Origin: Lachnospiraceae bacterium
Lineage (GTDB): Bacteria > Bacillota > Clostridia > Lachnospirales > Lachnospiraceae
DNA length: 64,000 nt
NCBI GenBank assembly: GCA_910575105.1
Contig: CAJTDK010000003.1
Span: 248,001 to 312,000 of the forward strand
Reading direction: 5' to 3'
The position numbers were made by a program, and so were the translations under genes. Of this stretch, positions 27,647 to 35,519 are shown one piece after another (positions within the stretch are counted from its first letter, which is position 1; every line of letters begins with the position of its first letter). The notes under the pieces are model-generated. The model ran no database searches, had not been told where the DNA came from, and was given only the letters and a program-made list of their open reading frames with translations.

Positions 27647-28192
27647 CTATATATTCAGTAATTTCCCGTACAGGTTAACGATTGTTCCGGTCTGTATCAG
27701 CAGTATCAATACCAATGATATCAAAGATCCATATACCAGACTGAATAATCGTTTTTTCTTTGCCGGAATCGCAGCCAGCAAAGAAAGCGCCATACACAAA
27801 TAGACGATAAACAGCAATAACTTATCTTGAACGGTATAATACCCATCAGTAAAAACGGTTAAATCCCATTCGATAATCAATAAAATAAAAGGTAATGAAG
27901 CGATCTGGGAGCCTGGAAAAAACTTTAAAACCAGAACCGTATACCCATAATATGCAGATAGCATTCCGATAAAAAAAGCAAAGGAACGGGCTGCTGCAAG
28001 TAAAGGTGTTTTAGAACGAACCGCGATCAATGCGGCCGCCCAAACCCATATTCCAAACCGTCTCATGATATCATCGAATATAGGAAAATCGCACGTGATA
28101 TATGGCACATCCACAAGTTTCGCAGTTATTCCTAAAACAACACTGATGACAAACGGCAAAATAAGTGAGCGGCAATCCAACTCTTTCTGCAT
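27647..28192 (-). CDS. integral membrane protein, unknown function
   Basis: About 181 residues with six predicted membrane helices, beginning MQKELDCRSLILPFVISVVL. The ATG at 28192 follows GGAGG with 9-nt spacing; upstream codons have no binding site. A short FPIFDDIMRRFGIWVW segment lies between helices 1 and 2. The layout resembles DUF6518-like small membrane proteins, but I cannot assign a family with confidence. Confidence 0.65.
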   Translation of the reverse strand: MQKELDCRSLILPFVISVVLGITAKLVDVPYITCDFPIFDDIMRRFGIWVWAAALIAVRSKTPLLAAARSFAFFIGMLSAYYGYTVLVLKFFPGSQIASLPFILLIIEWDLTVFTDGYYTVQDKLLLFIVYLCMALSLLAAIPAKKKRLFSLVYGSLISLVLILLIQTGTIVNLYGKLLNI

Positions 28193-28267
28193 TCGTCCAT
28201 CCTCCGAAAATCCTATTTTTGCTTGAATCCGGAAAAAGTTTATGTGGTAACAATACAAGTTCAGGAT

Positions 28268-28801
28268 TTAACTTTTTCGCTCATACACCAGATCCGTTAT
28301 CCCATTATAAGACTGCGTTTTCCGCAGCTTTAAGTTTATCTCCCGGTCCAGCCCGCCAAACAGACGGATGCCCTTTCCCAGTATCACCGGAATGACCGTA
28401 AGATAATAAATATCGATCAAATCTTCTCTCATAAGCTGCCGGACAACCTCCGCCCCTCCGCAGATCCAGATATCCTTCCCTTCCTCCTTCGCCAGCCGTC
28501 TCACCAGATCACACGGATTCTCCTGTGAAAATACGACCTTCTCCCCAAAAACAGCTTCCCTGTGGGTGATAACGTAGCTTTTCAGATCAGCATAAATCCA
28601 CTCTGACGGCGACAGCTCCGTAACGATCTGATGATACGTATTCCACCCCATGACAACGGTATCCACGCCCTTCACAAAATCCGAATATACGTCAATATCC
28701 TCCCCATCCTCGTCCTGCCCCTTAAGCCAGTCCACGCCGCCCTCACGGTCAGCGATATATCCGTCAAGACTCATGGCAATAAACAAAACGACTCTTCTCA
28801 T
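28268..28801 (-). CDS. dihydrofolate reductase-family protein (RibD C-terminal type)
   Basis: 177 residues. VVLFIAMSLDGYIADREGGVDW at the N-terminus, VMGWNTYHQI, IWICGGAEVVRQL and VIPVILGKGIRLFG are hallmarks of the YyaP/RibD-C reductase family, related to DHFR and using NADPH. The true substrate is unknown. Two ATGs six bases apart follow GGGGAGG; the second (28801) has the better spacing. Confidence 0.9.
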   Translation of the reverse strand: MRRVVLFIAMSLDGYIADREGGVDWLKGQDEDGEDIDVYSDFVKGVDTVVMGWNTYHQIVTELSPSEWIYADLKSYVITHREAVFGEKVVFSQENPCDLVRRLAKEEGKDIWICGGAEVVRQLMREDLIDIYYLTVIPVILGKGIRLFGGLDREINLKLRKTQSYNGITDLVYERKS

Positions 28802-28899
28802 ATTCATTCCTCCCCGCTCAGGCTTTCTAAACATCAAGCATTACCCTCCAATACGCAAATGGCAGCAATAGCTCATCTCATCAAAACCTTTCTGCTCCT

Positions 28900-29433
28900 T
28901 CATCTGCATATCGCTTCATTTTTTTCATAAGGCACAGGCTCTGGATTTTCCATATGCAGCCGGGCGATTTTATCGCAGATGATATCATACAGGTCGTCTT
29001 CCACATAAGCGATCCTGTACATATCGATCTCATCATAGGGAATCTCCCCGTCATTCACTTTTCTGCTATATTCGCCGTACGATTTCAGCCTGGCCATAAT
29101 TGACACCGCTTCATCCTTTGCAGCATCGGAAAATATAGGCTGCTCCGATAATGTGCTGCTGATAAAGTCGCAGAAATACGCGAAATCCTCATCCCAGTTG
29201 ATATTGCCGTTTTCCTGGGCCTCCCAGCGCAGCTTCTCGATCTCCCTTAACAGCTCTCCCTGCAGATTATCAGCCTGTCCTTCTTCGGGGACATAATTTT
29301 TCCAGATATATCTGCACACCTCTGTATAGTTTTGTTTATACCCAAGGGGTGTTTCAGAGATATGGCCTTCCGGCCCGGCGCCCTCTGCAGGCGCCGTACT
29401 CTTGCGTTTCCTCAGTCTGTCAAATATACCCAT
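28900..29433 (-). CDS. conserved hypothetical protein (177 aa)
   Basis: A soluble acidic protein beginning MGIFDRLRKRKSTAP. A central helical domain contains YTEVCRYIWKNYVPEEGQAD and NWDEDFAYFCDFI. A C-terminal DEIDMYRIAYVEDDLYDII segment completes it. I do not recognise a family. It is the last of four minus-strand genes starting with a LytTR regulator and kinase, so it may belong to that unit. Confidence 0.6.
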   Translation of the reverse strand: MGIFDRLRKRKSTAPAEGAGPEGHISETPLGYKQNYTEVCRYIWKNYVPEEGQADNLQGELLREIEKLRWEAQENGNINWDEDFAYFCDFISSTLSEQPIFSDAAKDEAVSIMARLKSYGEYSRKVNDGEIPYDEIDMYRIAYVEDDLYDIICDKIARLHMENPEPVPYEKNEAICR

Positions 29434-29504
29434 ACGTTCTATCCCCCTCTTTCGCAGGCCATACTGCCATTTGCGCGTTATGTTCCGCCGCTTTTGGCAG
29501 CAGA

Positions 29505-29864
29505 TTACTCTCCCCTGCAGTATACGTCAAAATTATTCCTTATCATAAATCCATGATTCTCCCGTGAAGTTTTTCGGCCCTCTGCCGGAATCTCAGCCAT
29601 TTCCTTTTCGCCTGTCTTAATCCGGCTTTCAAGCTCCTCAAGCTTCTTTTCCAGCAATTCGATACTTTCTTCTGAGGCCACGCTGTCTCCTGATGTAGTC
29701 CTCAAAAGCAGCAGCGAATTTTGTATGGATTTCCTTTCCTCTTCCAACGTCCTTTGTTTCTTTTCATTTCCCTCTGCCGTGTTCACATCCGCGGGATTCA
29801 TCTGGCTGTTCTGGCGCATTGCGGCCTGTGGGTTTACATACTCCGATCTTAACACATTCATCAT
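29505..29864 (-). CDS. small coiled-coil protein, unknown function
   Basis: About 119 residues. The ATG at 29864 follows AAGGAG; the frame continues upstream without a start signal. The N-terminus is Asn/Gln-rich (YVNPQAAMRQNSQMNPADV), followed by a heptad-like helix (TLEEERKSIQNSLLLLR and ELLEKKLEELESRIKTGEKE) predicted to form a coiled coil. It is unlike known families. It lies between a truncated histidine kinase and the 177-residue hypothetical. Confidence 0.55.
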   Translation of the reverse strand: MMNVLRSEYVNPQAAMRQNSQMNPADVNTAEGNEKKQRTLEEERKSIQNSLLLLRTTSGDSVASEESIELLEKKLEELESRIKTGEKEMAEIPAEGRKTSRENHGFMIRNNFDVYCRGE

Positions 29865-29999
29865 TTTCTTCTTTCTCCTTTTCCTGTCTTTATCCGCACA
29901 CCATACTTCCAGCGGACATATTGTCCGCCAGGATATCCATGCGGTATACAGATATATCGGAGCATCTTCGCGCTGCGGCAAGCCGTTTTTCGCAAACGG

Positions 30000-30848
30000 T
30001 CACTCTCCCTTCGCAGACGGTTTGAGACACAGCAGTATACTGAGGCTGAACCTCCCCTGAACTCTCTCTGCCGCCATGGTCCCTTCATATTTCTTAACTG
30101 TCTGCTTTATATTTTTCAACCCGGTTCCGTAATCCTTTTCACAAAACATCGTCTGCCTTCCTCCGCCGGAACCAGATACCGTTGGTTGGCCGGAGGGTTC
30201 ATCCGTATTGGTCACATTGATAAATAGAAAATGCTGTTTCATGCCTTCCTTAACTATGATTTCAGCCTTCTTCCGCGCCCTCTTCATACACGCCTGTACC
30301 GCGTTGTCCATGGCATTTGCCAGAAGAGTGCACAGATCTGCATCCTCGATATAAAAGCTTTTTGAAAAATAAGCGTCACAGTTTACCTGTATCCCCCTCT
30401 CCTTTGCAAAGCTTATCTTCTCCTTTAAAAGAACATCTGCCGCCAAAATGCCCGTTACCGCCAACTGTACCGCGCTCCCCATCTGCTCACTCATGGTTTT
30501 CTGCACAAGACGGCTCATAAATACAGCCTGAAATCCTTCCATAAAGGTGTACAGCGTAAGGATAACCGCAACAGAGGCAATCGCCTCAAACACCTTAAGC
30601 TTCATAGAAAATACTGCAAAGCAGAAAATTACTCCTGTATGCAGGAGTAATCTGCTCATCCCAGAACTTTGCAGATACATGACCAGAAAGGTAATTACGC
30701 AGTTGACACAAAGCAAAGCCCGCACATGCGCTTTCTTCCTGACTCCGGTAAGGTTCTGTAAAAACAGCATTTCAAAAAAACAGAGAAAGCCATTGAGAAA
30801 AATCCACCAGACATAAAACCCGACGGAATAAAGTCCTATCTCTCCCAT
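30000..30848 (-). CDS. GHKL sensor kinase lacking the His phosphoacceptor region
   Basis: 282 residues. The first about 130 form an AgrC-like multi-helix membrane domain. The last about 140 form a GHKL ATP-binding domain with the N box LCTLLANAMDNAVQAC and G box GTGLKNIKQTVKKYEG. The region normally between them, with the phospho-accepting HDxxNH motif and its coiled coil (about 130-150 residues), is absent. Sequence passes directly from SAVQLAVTG to ILAADVLLKEKIS. This looks like an in-frame internal deletion. It overlaps the upstream LytTR regulator gene by 13 bp. Confidence 0.75.
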   Translation of the reverse strand: MGEIGLYSVGFYVWWIFLNGFLCFFEMLFLQNLTGVRKKAHVRALLCVNCVITFLVMYLQSSGMSRLLLHTGVIFCFAVFSMKLKVFEAIASVAVILTLYTFMEGFQAVFMSRLVQKTMSEQMGSAVQLAVTGILAADVLLKEKISFAKERGIQVNCDAYFSKSFYIEDADLCTLLANAMDNAVQACMKRARKKAEIIVKEGMKQHFLFINVTNTDEPSGQPTVSGSGGGRQTMFCEKDYGTGLKNIKQTVKKYEGTMAAERVQGRFSLSILLCLKPSAKGE

Positions 30849-31510
30849 CCCGTCACCTCATCCTTCAGAAAAAACAAAAGTCTCTGCATTATTTCCTGCT
30901 GCCTTCTCCTTGATACCAATACCCTGTCCCCGCTGTCAAGAACCGCCGTTCCTCTGTCCACCGAAAGGATATGCGCCATATTTACAAGAAAGCTTCTATG
31001 GCAGCGGAAGAAACGCCCGTCAAGCTGCCCCTCCAGCATATCCAGCGTCCCAGAATACTCATAGCAGCTATCTGCCGTATAAATACAGAGCCGGTGTCCA
31101 AATACTTCGCAGTACATAATATTATCGGTCAGAATCCGTTCAAACCCTCCGTTTTTTATCAGAGCGAGGGTTCTGCATCCTGTCTGTCCAAGCTGCTCTC
31201 TGGCCCTGTCAAGCACAAGGAAAAGCCTCTCCTTTGTAACCGGCTTCACCAGATAATGCACCGCCCCTACGTCAAAGGCATCCAGCGCGTATTCTTTATA
31301 GGCTGTGACAAAGATGATCCGACTTCTTCCGCCAAATCTTCTCGCCACCTCCACGCCGTCCATACCGGGGAGCATCAAATCTAACAGGAGCACGTCATAC
31401 TCCCCTGACTCCCCCACCAGCTCTTCTCCTGAGAAAAATACCCGTATGCCGGTGTGCAGGCCCTTACTTCTCACATACCATTCCGCCATTTCCTTTATTT
31501 TTCCCAGCAT
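30836..31510 (-). CDS. LytTR-family response regulator, start codon apparently lost
   Basis: A receiver domain (LLLDLMLPGMDG phosphosite, FVTAYKEYALDAF, HYLVKPVTKE) is followed by a C-terminal LytTR DNA-binding domain (FFRCHRSFLVNMAHI). The first ATG is at 31510, but the frame continues upstream with INSLAICEDDGYM. That is the true receiver N-terminus with its acidic pair, preceded by ATA (31546-31544) rather than ATG. Translation from 31510 would omit the acidic pocket. Together with the kinase lacking its His domain, this suggests a decaying two-component system. Confidence 0.75.
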   Translation of the reverse strand: MLGKIKEMAEWYVRSKGLHTGIRVFFSGEELVGESGEYDVLLLDLMLPGMDGVEVARRFGGRSRIIFVTAYKEYALDAFDVGAVHYLVKPVTKERLFLVLDRAREQLGQTGCRTLALIKNGGFERILTDNIMYCEVFGHRLCIYTADSCYEYSGTLDMLEGQLDGRFFRCHRSFLVNMAHILSVDRGTAVLDSGDRVLVSRRRQQEIMQRLLFFLKDEVTGWER

Positions 31511-31579
31511 ATAACCGTCGTCTTCACATATGGCTAATGAATTTATCCTTACACCGCCTTCTCCCTCTAAGCTTCCGTT

Positions 31580-32884
31580 TTATACGCAAACGGCAAAAGC
31601 TCCTTCGCCCTGATCTTTTTCTCCTTCCGCTCCTTTTTCATACGCGATACGCGGCGAGCCGTCCTCCACATGGATGATGCCGCATTTTTGAAATCCGCTC
31701 TTCACGATCAGATGCTGCATCACATGATTATCTTCGTGGGTATCTATACGCAGATGGCTGACCTTCTCCTCGCAAAATGCTACTGCCGCCGCAAATATAC
31801 CATGCACCGTCCCGTCCCCGGCAACGCGGTGGAGCGTCCCATATTCTGTATCAGAAAGCCATCTGCCCTGTTCAATCCTTGCATATGTCGGATCATCTCC
31901 GATGATAAATGCGAACACGCCATGTATCGTTTTATCCTTTACGTCCCTTACGACGTACAAATGCCCGGCCCTGATATCCTCCGCCAGCAGGCTTTCCGGC
32001 GGAAAGCCGTCCTTCCACTGGGAAGTATTGCCCGACTCCTTCATAAACCTTCTGGCACGGCCGTAGATCTGTAATATCCGTGGCAGATCGCCGCTGTCTG
32101 CCAGACTGACCGCAAACTCAGCATTTGCCCGGACGTCATGCGTCAGCTCCCCGGACAAAGCATCGACAATGTCCTGATATGCAAAGCTGCCGTCAAGGGT
32201 TGTCCCAAATGTATCGACCCAGCACGGTATATACCCGCATCTGGCCGCCACCATCTGGGAACCGATATTCGTCACAGATGCCGAGTAGAAAGGGACGATA
32301 TCCCTCTCCTGTAATTCTTTCGTAAGCCCGCTTACCAGCCCGCTTGCGATCCCCTTATTCCGATATCCCTCCCTGACATCTACGCCAACCTCCCATACTC
32401 CGTCTGCCAGAGTTTTTGCCGCGCCTGCGGCTCCGATGATTTTCCCGCCGTCCCTAGCAATATATGCAGCCTGTGCAGCTGTCCCTCCGTCTCCGTCAAA
32501 CGCCAGTGAATTTTCAAAACCTGTCAGCCCATTCAGCGAGCGGATATCATTTCCAAAAAGAATTTCACAATGGAAATCTGATGGTATTGAATTTCCGCCG
32601 GTAGGAACATGATCAGGGATATAGTGTATCGTCTGCCCATATACAAAGGGAAGTTCAAATATCTCGTCCCTGTTTTTATTCCGCAAAAGTCTCCGTATAT
32701 CTCCGGCTATGTCTTCTGATGTGCAGACGGTTACGCAGTTCCTGTATGCAAGTATTTTGAGAAACGGCTTTTCTGTATGAGATTTGACCGTGTATAAGAC
32801 GCCATTACCGTTTAATTGTGCGGGAGTACAGCAGAACTCCTCTGCCAGCATTTTTTCGATTTTACTTTTATGTATTTGGTTCAT
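31580..32884 (-). CDS. tandem GNAT acetyltransferase (two domains fused)
   Basis: 434 residues. The N-terminal half contains a GNAT domain with AAYIARDGGKIIGAAGA, VGVDVREGYRNKGIASGLVS and SASVTNIGSQMVAARCGY. From about residue 250 a second complete GNAT domain starts (FAVSLADSGDLPRILQIYGR) with GVFAFIIGDDPTYA and HLRIDTHEDNHVMQHLIVKS. Each half resembles a stand-alone Lachnospiraceae acetyltransferase, and no stop or frameshift separates them. The ATG at 32884 has GGAGGG at normal distance. Confidence 0.85.
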   Translation of the reverse strand: MNQIHKSKIEKMLAEEFCCTPAQLNGNGVLYTVKSHTEKPFLKILAYRNCVTVCTSEDIAGDIRRLLRNKNRDEIFELPFVYGQTIHYIPDHVPTGGNSIPSDFHCEILFGNDIRSLNGLTGFENSLAFDGDGGTAAQAAYIARDGGKIIGAAGAAKTLADGVWEVGVDVREGYRNKGIASGLVSGLTKELQERDIVPFYSASVTNIGSQMVAARCGYIPCWVDTFGTTLDGSFAYQDIVDALSGELTHDVRANAEFAVSLADSGDLPRILQIYGRARRFMKESGNTSQWKDGFPPESLLAEDIRAGHLYVVRDVKDKTIHGVFAFIIGDDPTYARIEQGRWLSDTEYGTLHRVAGDGTVHGIFAAAVAFCEEKVSHLRIDTHEDNHVMQHLIVKSGFQKCGIIHVEDGSPRIAYEKGAEGEKDQGEGAFAVCV

Positions 32885-33120
32885 CGTCATCCCTCCATCG
32901 ATTGCTCCACATTACTTAAACGATGCAAATAGTACATGTTTTTGAATATATTTAATAGTACCTTATCTAAACAATGCCGTCAATAGAACTGAATCTTCAA
33001 AAAATAAATCCAATATTGGATTTTAGGATAGTTTTAAGATTACTTAGCAGCCAGCACGCATTCCTGACCCATGAACAGTAACCATAAAACTCCCAAAAGT
33101 ACGCATGTAAAAATCCATAC

Positions 33121-33149
33121 TTGAGTTCTTGTTATGATTATGTTATATT
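33121..33149 (+). promoter_or_regulatory. sigma-A promoter of candidate small RNA
   Basis: TTGAGT (33121-33126) and TATATT (33144-33149) with a 17-bp spacer. No plus-strand reading frame follows; a structured segment ending in a terminator does. Confidence 0.6.
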
Positions 33150-33155
33150 GAACGC

Positions 33156-33295
33156 AAAGAAAAGCATCTGCGGGAACAGATGCCTCCCTAACGAATAGTA
33201 TCCTACTCCAAAAGTGGATGCTCCCAAGCCTATGGATTAACGTCCTAAAGGACACTGCCCAGCCTGTTTTCACGACAGGTTAGGCAGTTTTATTT
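33156..33295 (+). ncRNA. candidate structured small RNA (possible type I antitoxin)
   Basis: About 135-140 nt from the inferred start to a terminator. Hairpins seen are GCATCTG/CAGATGC (33164-33170 with 33177-33183), GTCC-TAAA-GGAC (33242-33253) and a two-part terminator stem ACTGCC/GGCAGT (33254-33259 with 33283-33288) enclosing CCTG/CAGG, then TTTTATTTT. No credible plus-strand ORF. The opposite strand has a hydrophobic frame ending at 33040 (WIFTCVLLGVLWLLFMGQE) whose mRNA would be antisense to this RNA, hence the type I toxin-antitoxin idea. That frame lacks a clear start. Confidence 0.5.
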
Positions 33296-33478
33296 TCGCT
33301 TGTTCTTCCACGTTATATCGCCATTATCTGGAGGATGCGGGTTCTATCTACAATCCCCGCTCCGTAGTCAGCGCCATATAGCTGCCGGATCGAGCCATAT
33401 TCTTTTGTAAAGCCGTAATACTCCGGTATCCTAACGAACATATAGATTGAAAGCGGCTGCTGGTATCAGCCAGCAGCA
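33296..33478. other. remnant stretch without intact gene
   Basis: A 43-codon minus-strand frame (33441-33321 approximately; MFVRIPEYYGFTKEYGSIRQ...) looks protein-like in composition but has no ribosome binding site. It is probably the tail of a lost gene; family not recognised. Confidence 0.35.
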
Positions 33479-33934
33479 TTACTTCAATTCTTTACCAAGC
33501 CTTTTCGCACAGATCACGAGTACAATAGCAGTTGCGATAAGAAATTCCGCGAAGATCACTGACATATTCCATATCTCAAAATAAAAATGCCCAATGAAAT
33601 ATACCGCAAAAAAGAGCAGATATATTGCCGCCGAATACATGGCACATCCGAAAATCTGCCGCCTTCTCTGTTCCCGGACGAGTATCGCCTGCTGCTGCTT
33701 CTCCAGCATCTCCGTTTTCACCGACAGATCATCTATCTCTGATGATTTCAGCAGATAATCCGTTGTGACGTCAAAGACCGCGCTCAATGCGACGATTTTC
33801 TCCAGATCCGGGGACGCCTGAGCGCTCTCCCATTTTGAGATGGACTGTCTGGAAACATCCAGCTTTTCTGCAAGCTGTTCCTGTGTGAGATCCTTTGCCT
33901 TCCGCAGTGATAATAATTTTTCTGAAAAATTCAT
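33479..33934 (-). CDS. XRE-family regulator with C-terminal membrane helices
   Basis: 151 residues. An N-terminal helix-turn-helix ([20 protein letters not shown], then [14 protein letters not shown]) is followed by a short coiled linker and two hydrophobic helices ([18 protein letters not shown] and [16 protein letters not shown]). This is the common Firmicute membrane-associated Cro/CI-type layout. The ATG at 33934 follows AAGGAGG; the longer frame has no such site. The targets are unknown. Confidence 0.88.
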   Translation of the reverse strand: MNFSEKLLSLRKAKDLTQEQLAEKLDVSRQSISKWESAQASPDLEKIVALSAVFDVTTDYLLKSSEIDDLSVKTEMLEKQQQAILVREQRRRQIFGCAMYSAAIYLLFFAVYFIGHFYFEIWNMSVIFAEFLIATAIVLVICAKRLGKELK

Positions 33935-34098
33935 CCTGTTTTTATCCTCCTTGTTTTGATACCTGAACGATACCAAATAATCCGGTTGCCTTCCATACAT
34001 AACTCTGTACATCTATGCAACCAGCGGTGGAAATCGTGCGTCATTGCGCGGAATCTGTTTCCACACTCCCATCATGCCGCCGATGAAGCATCATGCTT

Positions 34099-34503
34099 TC
34101 ATAAATCTTCCAACCTGTCCCCGCAATATTCAAGCAATTCCCTCTCTACCCTTACGAACTCCGGAATATAGCTTTCCAGAATACGTTTCACCAGTACTTT
34201 TGCCGCATTTCCATTATAAATACGCGCCATATCGTTTCTGTCCTTTAGCATATTAAGCCAGATATTCCCGCCAAAAAATGGATGAACCGTATAAGCCTCT
34301 TTGATCACTCCTCTTGGCGAGCCTGTTAATGCGGCTCTGCTGCCTTCATAAGACAATAACTTCTTTAAAGCCTTCCATCCAAACTCAAACTGGATAGAGA
34401 ATTTGTCTATAATCCCGCTGATAATAAACTCATTGTCCAGACTCTCTTTCTCGGCCCTCGCCAGCACGCGCAGATTAGATACATAATTGTCAAATTTTTT
34501 CAT
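34099..34503 (-). CDS. HI0074-family nucleotidyltransferase substrate-binding protein
   Basis: 134 residues, all-helical, of the HEPN-related HI0074 family (PF08780). LRVLARAEKESLDNEFIIS, IDKFSIQFEFGWKALKKLL, GVIKEA and WLNMLKDRNDMARIYN follow the family order. The usual His in the RNxxxHxY-like segment is replaced (RNDMARIYN). Partner of the adjacent MNT-type nucleotidyltransferase, whose frame it overlaps by 14 bp. These pairs act as toxin-antitoxin-like modules; here the partner is frameshifted. Confidence 0.85.
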   Translation of the reverse strand: MKKFDNYVSNLRVLARAEKESLDNEFIISGIIDKFSIQFEFGWKALKKLLSYEGSRAALTGSPRGVIKEAYTVHPFFGGNIWLNMLKDRNDMARIYNGNAAKVLVKRILESYIPEFVRVERELLEYCGDRLEDL

Positions 34504-34782
34504 ACAATACAACGCCTTCTGTTTTAATTGCAATTTTCAGATCTTCCTGCACATTTCCATCCAGATCCACCATATCATATCTCAGCGGCGTTGACGTCTC
34601 TTCTTCCACATCCAGCGCAAACCGGCAGATGTCTCCTCCCCGCACAGCAAGATCGATATCGCTGGCGCGCCCGTAATCTCCCCTCTCCCTGGAACCGAAC
34701 AAGATCATTTCTTTTATATTATGCTTTTTGCAAGACCTATCAGCTCTTCGATGACGATCTCTTTAATCCCTGCCTGCAGCAT
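34490..34782 (-). pseudogene. MNT-type nucleotidyltransferase, frameshifted in an A5 tract
   Basis: From the ATG at 34782 the frame reads MLQAGIKEIVIEELIGLAK and then stops at TAA near 34717. One extra A in the A5 run (T5 on the plus strand, 34725-34729) would restore AKKHNIKEMILFGSRERG. That leads into the nucleotidyltransferase motif GSRERGDYGRASDIDLAV, so the gene is one base short. The downstream part keeps an ATG at 34708 giving 72 residues. Either a real inactivation, a slippage site or a sequencing error. Confidence 0.75.
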
Positions 34783-34791
34783 AAACCTGTC

Positions 34792-35166
34792 TTACCTCTC
34801 TCCGGTTTTTATAAATTCAATCAGCTCTTCTAAATCCGCAAAATCGTCATAATCTCCGTATATGCCCTCCCGATGATAGACAACGCCGTTTTTTTCATTT
34901 CTTTCGAGGCAGTCAAGCAAAGCTTCAACCCCATACCGTTTAGCAAATACCGTAAATCCGTATGGTTTGATCTTTGATAAAAGACCTATCCTACAGTCGT
35001 CTTCACAGAGAAAACAATTAGCTATCCCCTTCCCGATGGAACATTTGCGGTTTTCACACCATTCTTTACCAGTACATTCGCCAGAATTGCAGCCGTTACA
35101 ATTTGCATTTTCAGAACACAGACAACAGGCCAGGCCACATCGTGCAATTCCAAGTTCTCTTTTCAT
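34792..35166 (-). CDS. DUF3795 cysteine-rich protein
   Basis: 124 residues with ten or more Cys in the first half (ARCGLACCLCSENANCNGC, CENRKCSIGKGIANCFLCE), a pattern suited to metal or iron-sulphur binding. The helical tail contains KRYGVEALLDCLERNEKNG. It matches the DUF3795 family; role unknown. TTGGAGG precedes the start. It ends 10 bp before the start of the frameshifted nucleotidyltransferase. Confidence 0.85.
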   Translation of the reverse strand: MKRELGIARCGLACCLCSENANCNGCNSGECTGKEWCENRKCSIGKGIANCFLCEDDCRIGLLSKIKPYGFTVFAKRYGVEALLDCLERNEKNGVVYHREGIYGDYDDFADLEELIEFIKTGER

Positions 35167-35187
35167 ACTATCACCTCCAACTAAAAT

Positions 35188-35466
35188 CTACCATCCTTTT
35201 TCCGCAAGGATCTTATCAAACTTCTTCTCTGACAATATCTTATATGTGACAAATTCTCTATCGTAAAAAGGGCTGTGGCGGAAGTCTGCATTATTCATTT
35301 CTTCCCATATGCCAAGAAAATCTGTAGTGTTCTTGTTGCGTAACCATTTTTCTATTAGGGCAGGTCAGTTGTCAATTTTCCTCACCATATCGGTTAATGA
35401 GATATAATCATCTTCTTCAGTCAGTAAGACCTGTATCTCTGTTCCGTCAACGTCAAGTTTCCCCAT
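35188..35466 (-). pseudogene. KilA-N domain protein remnant with in-frame TGA
   Basis: From the ATG at 35466 the frame reads MGKLDVDGTEIQVLLTEEDD, YISLTDMVRKIDN. It meets TGA at 35367-35365, then continues in the same frame with PALIEKWLRNKNTTDFLGIW and FYDREFVTYKILSEKKFDK up to TAG at 35190. The wording (LTDMVR..., IEKWLRNKNTxxFLG) is that of KilA-N domain proteins of phage or mobile-element origin. Both the nonsense codon and the short length show it is broken. Confidence 0.75.
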
Positions 35467-35519
35467 AGACGCTCTCCTGTGTTTTAAATTAACATTTCAT
35501 TTTTGGATTATTAGCAATA

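Noticed and set aside
33040-33273. 77-codon minus-strand frame as an intact gene
   Set aside because: The N-terminal half is antisense to the structured RNA and has no ribosome binding site; only the hydrophobic C-terminal part is mentioned as a possible toxin peptide.
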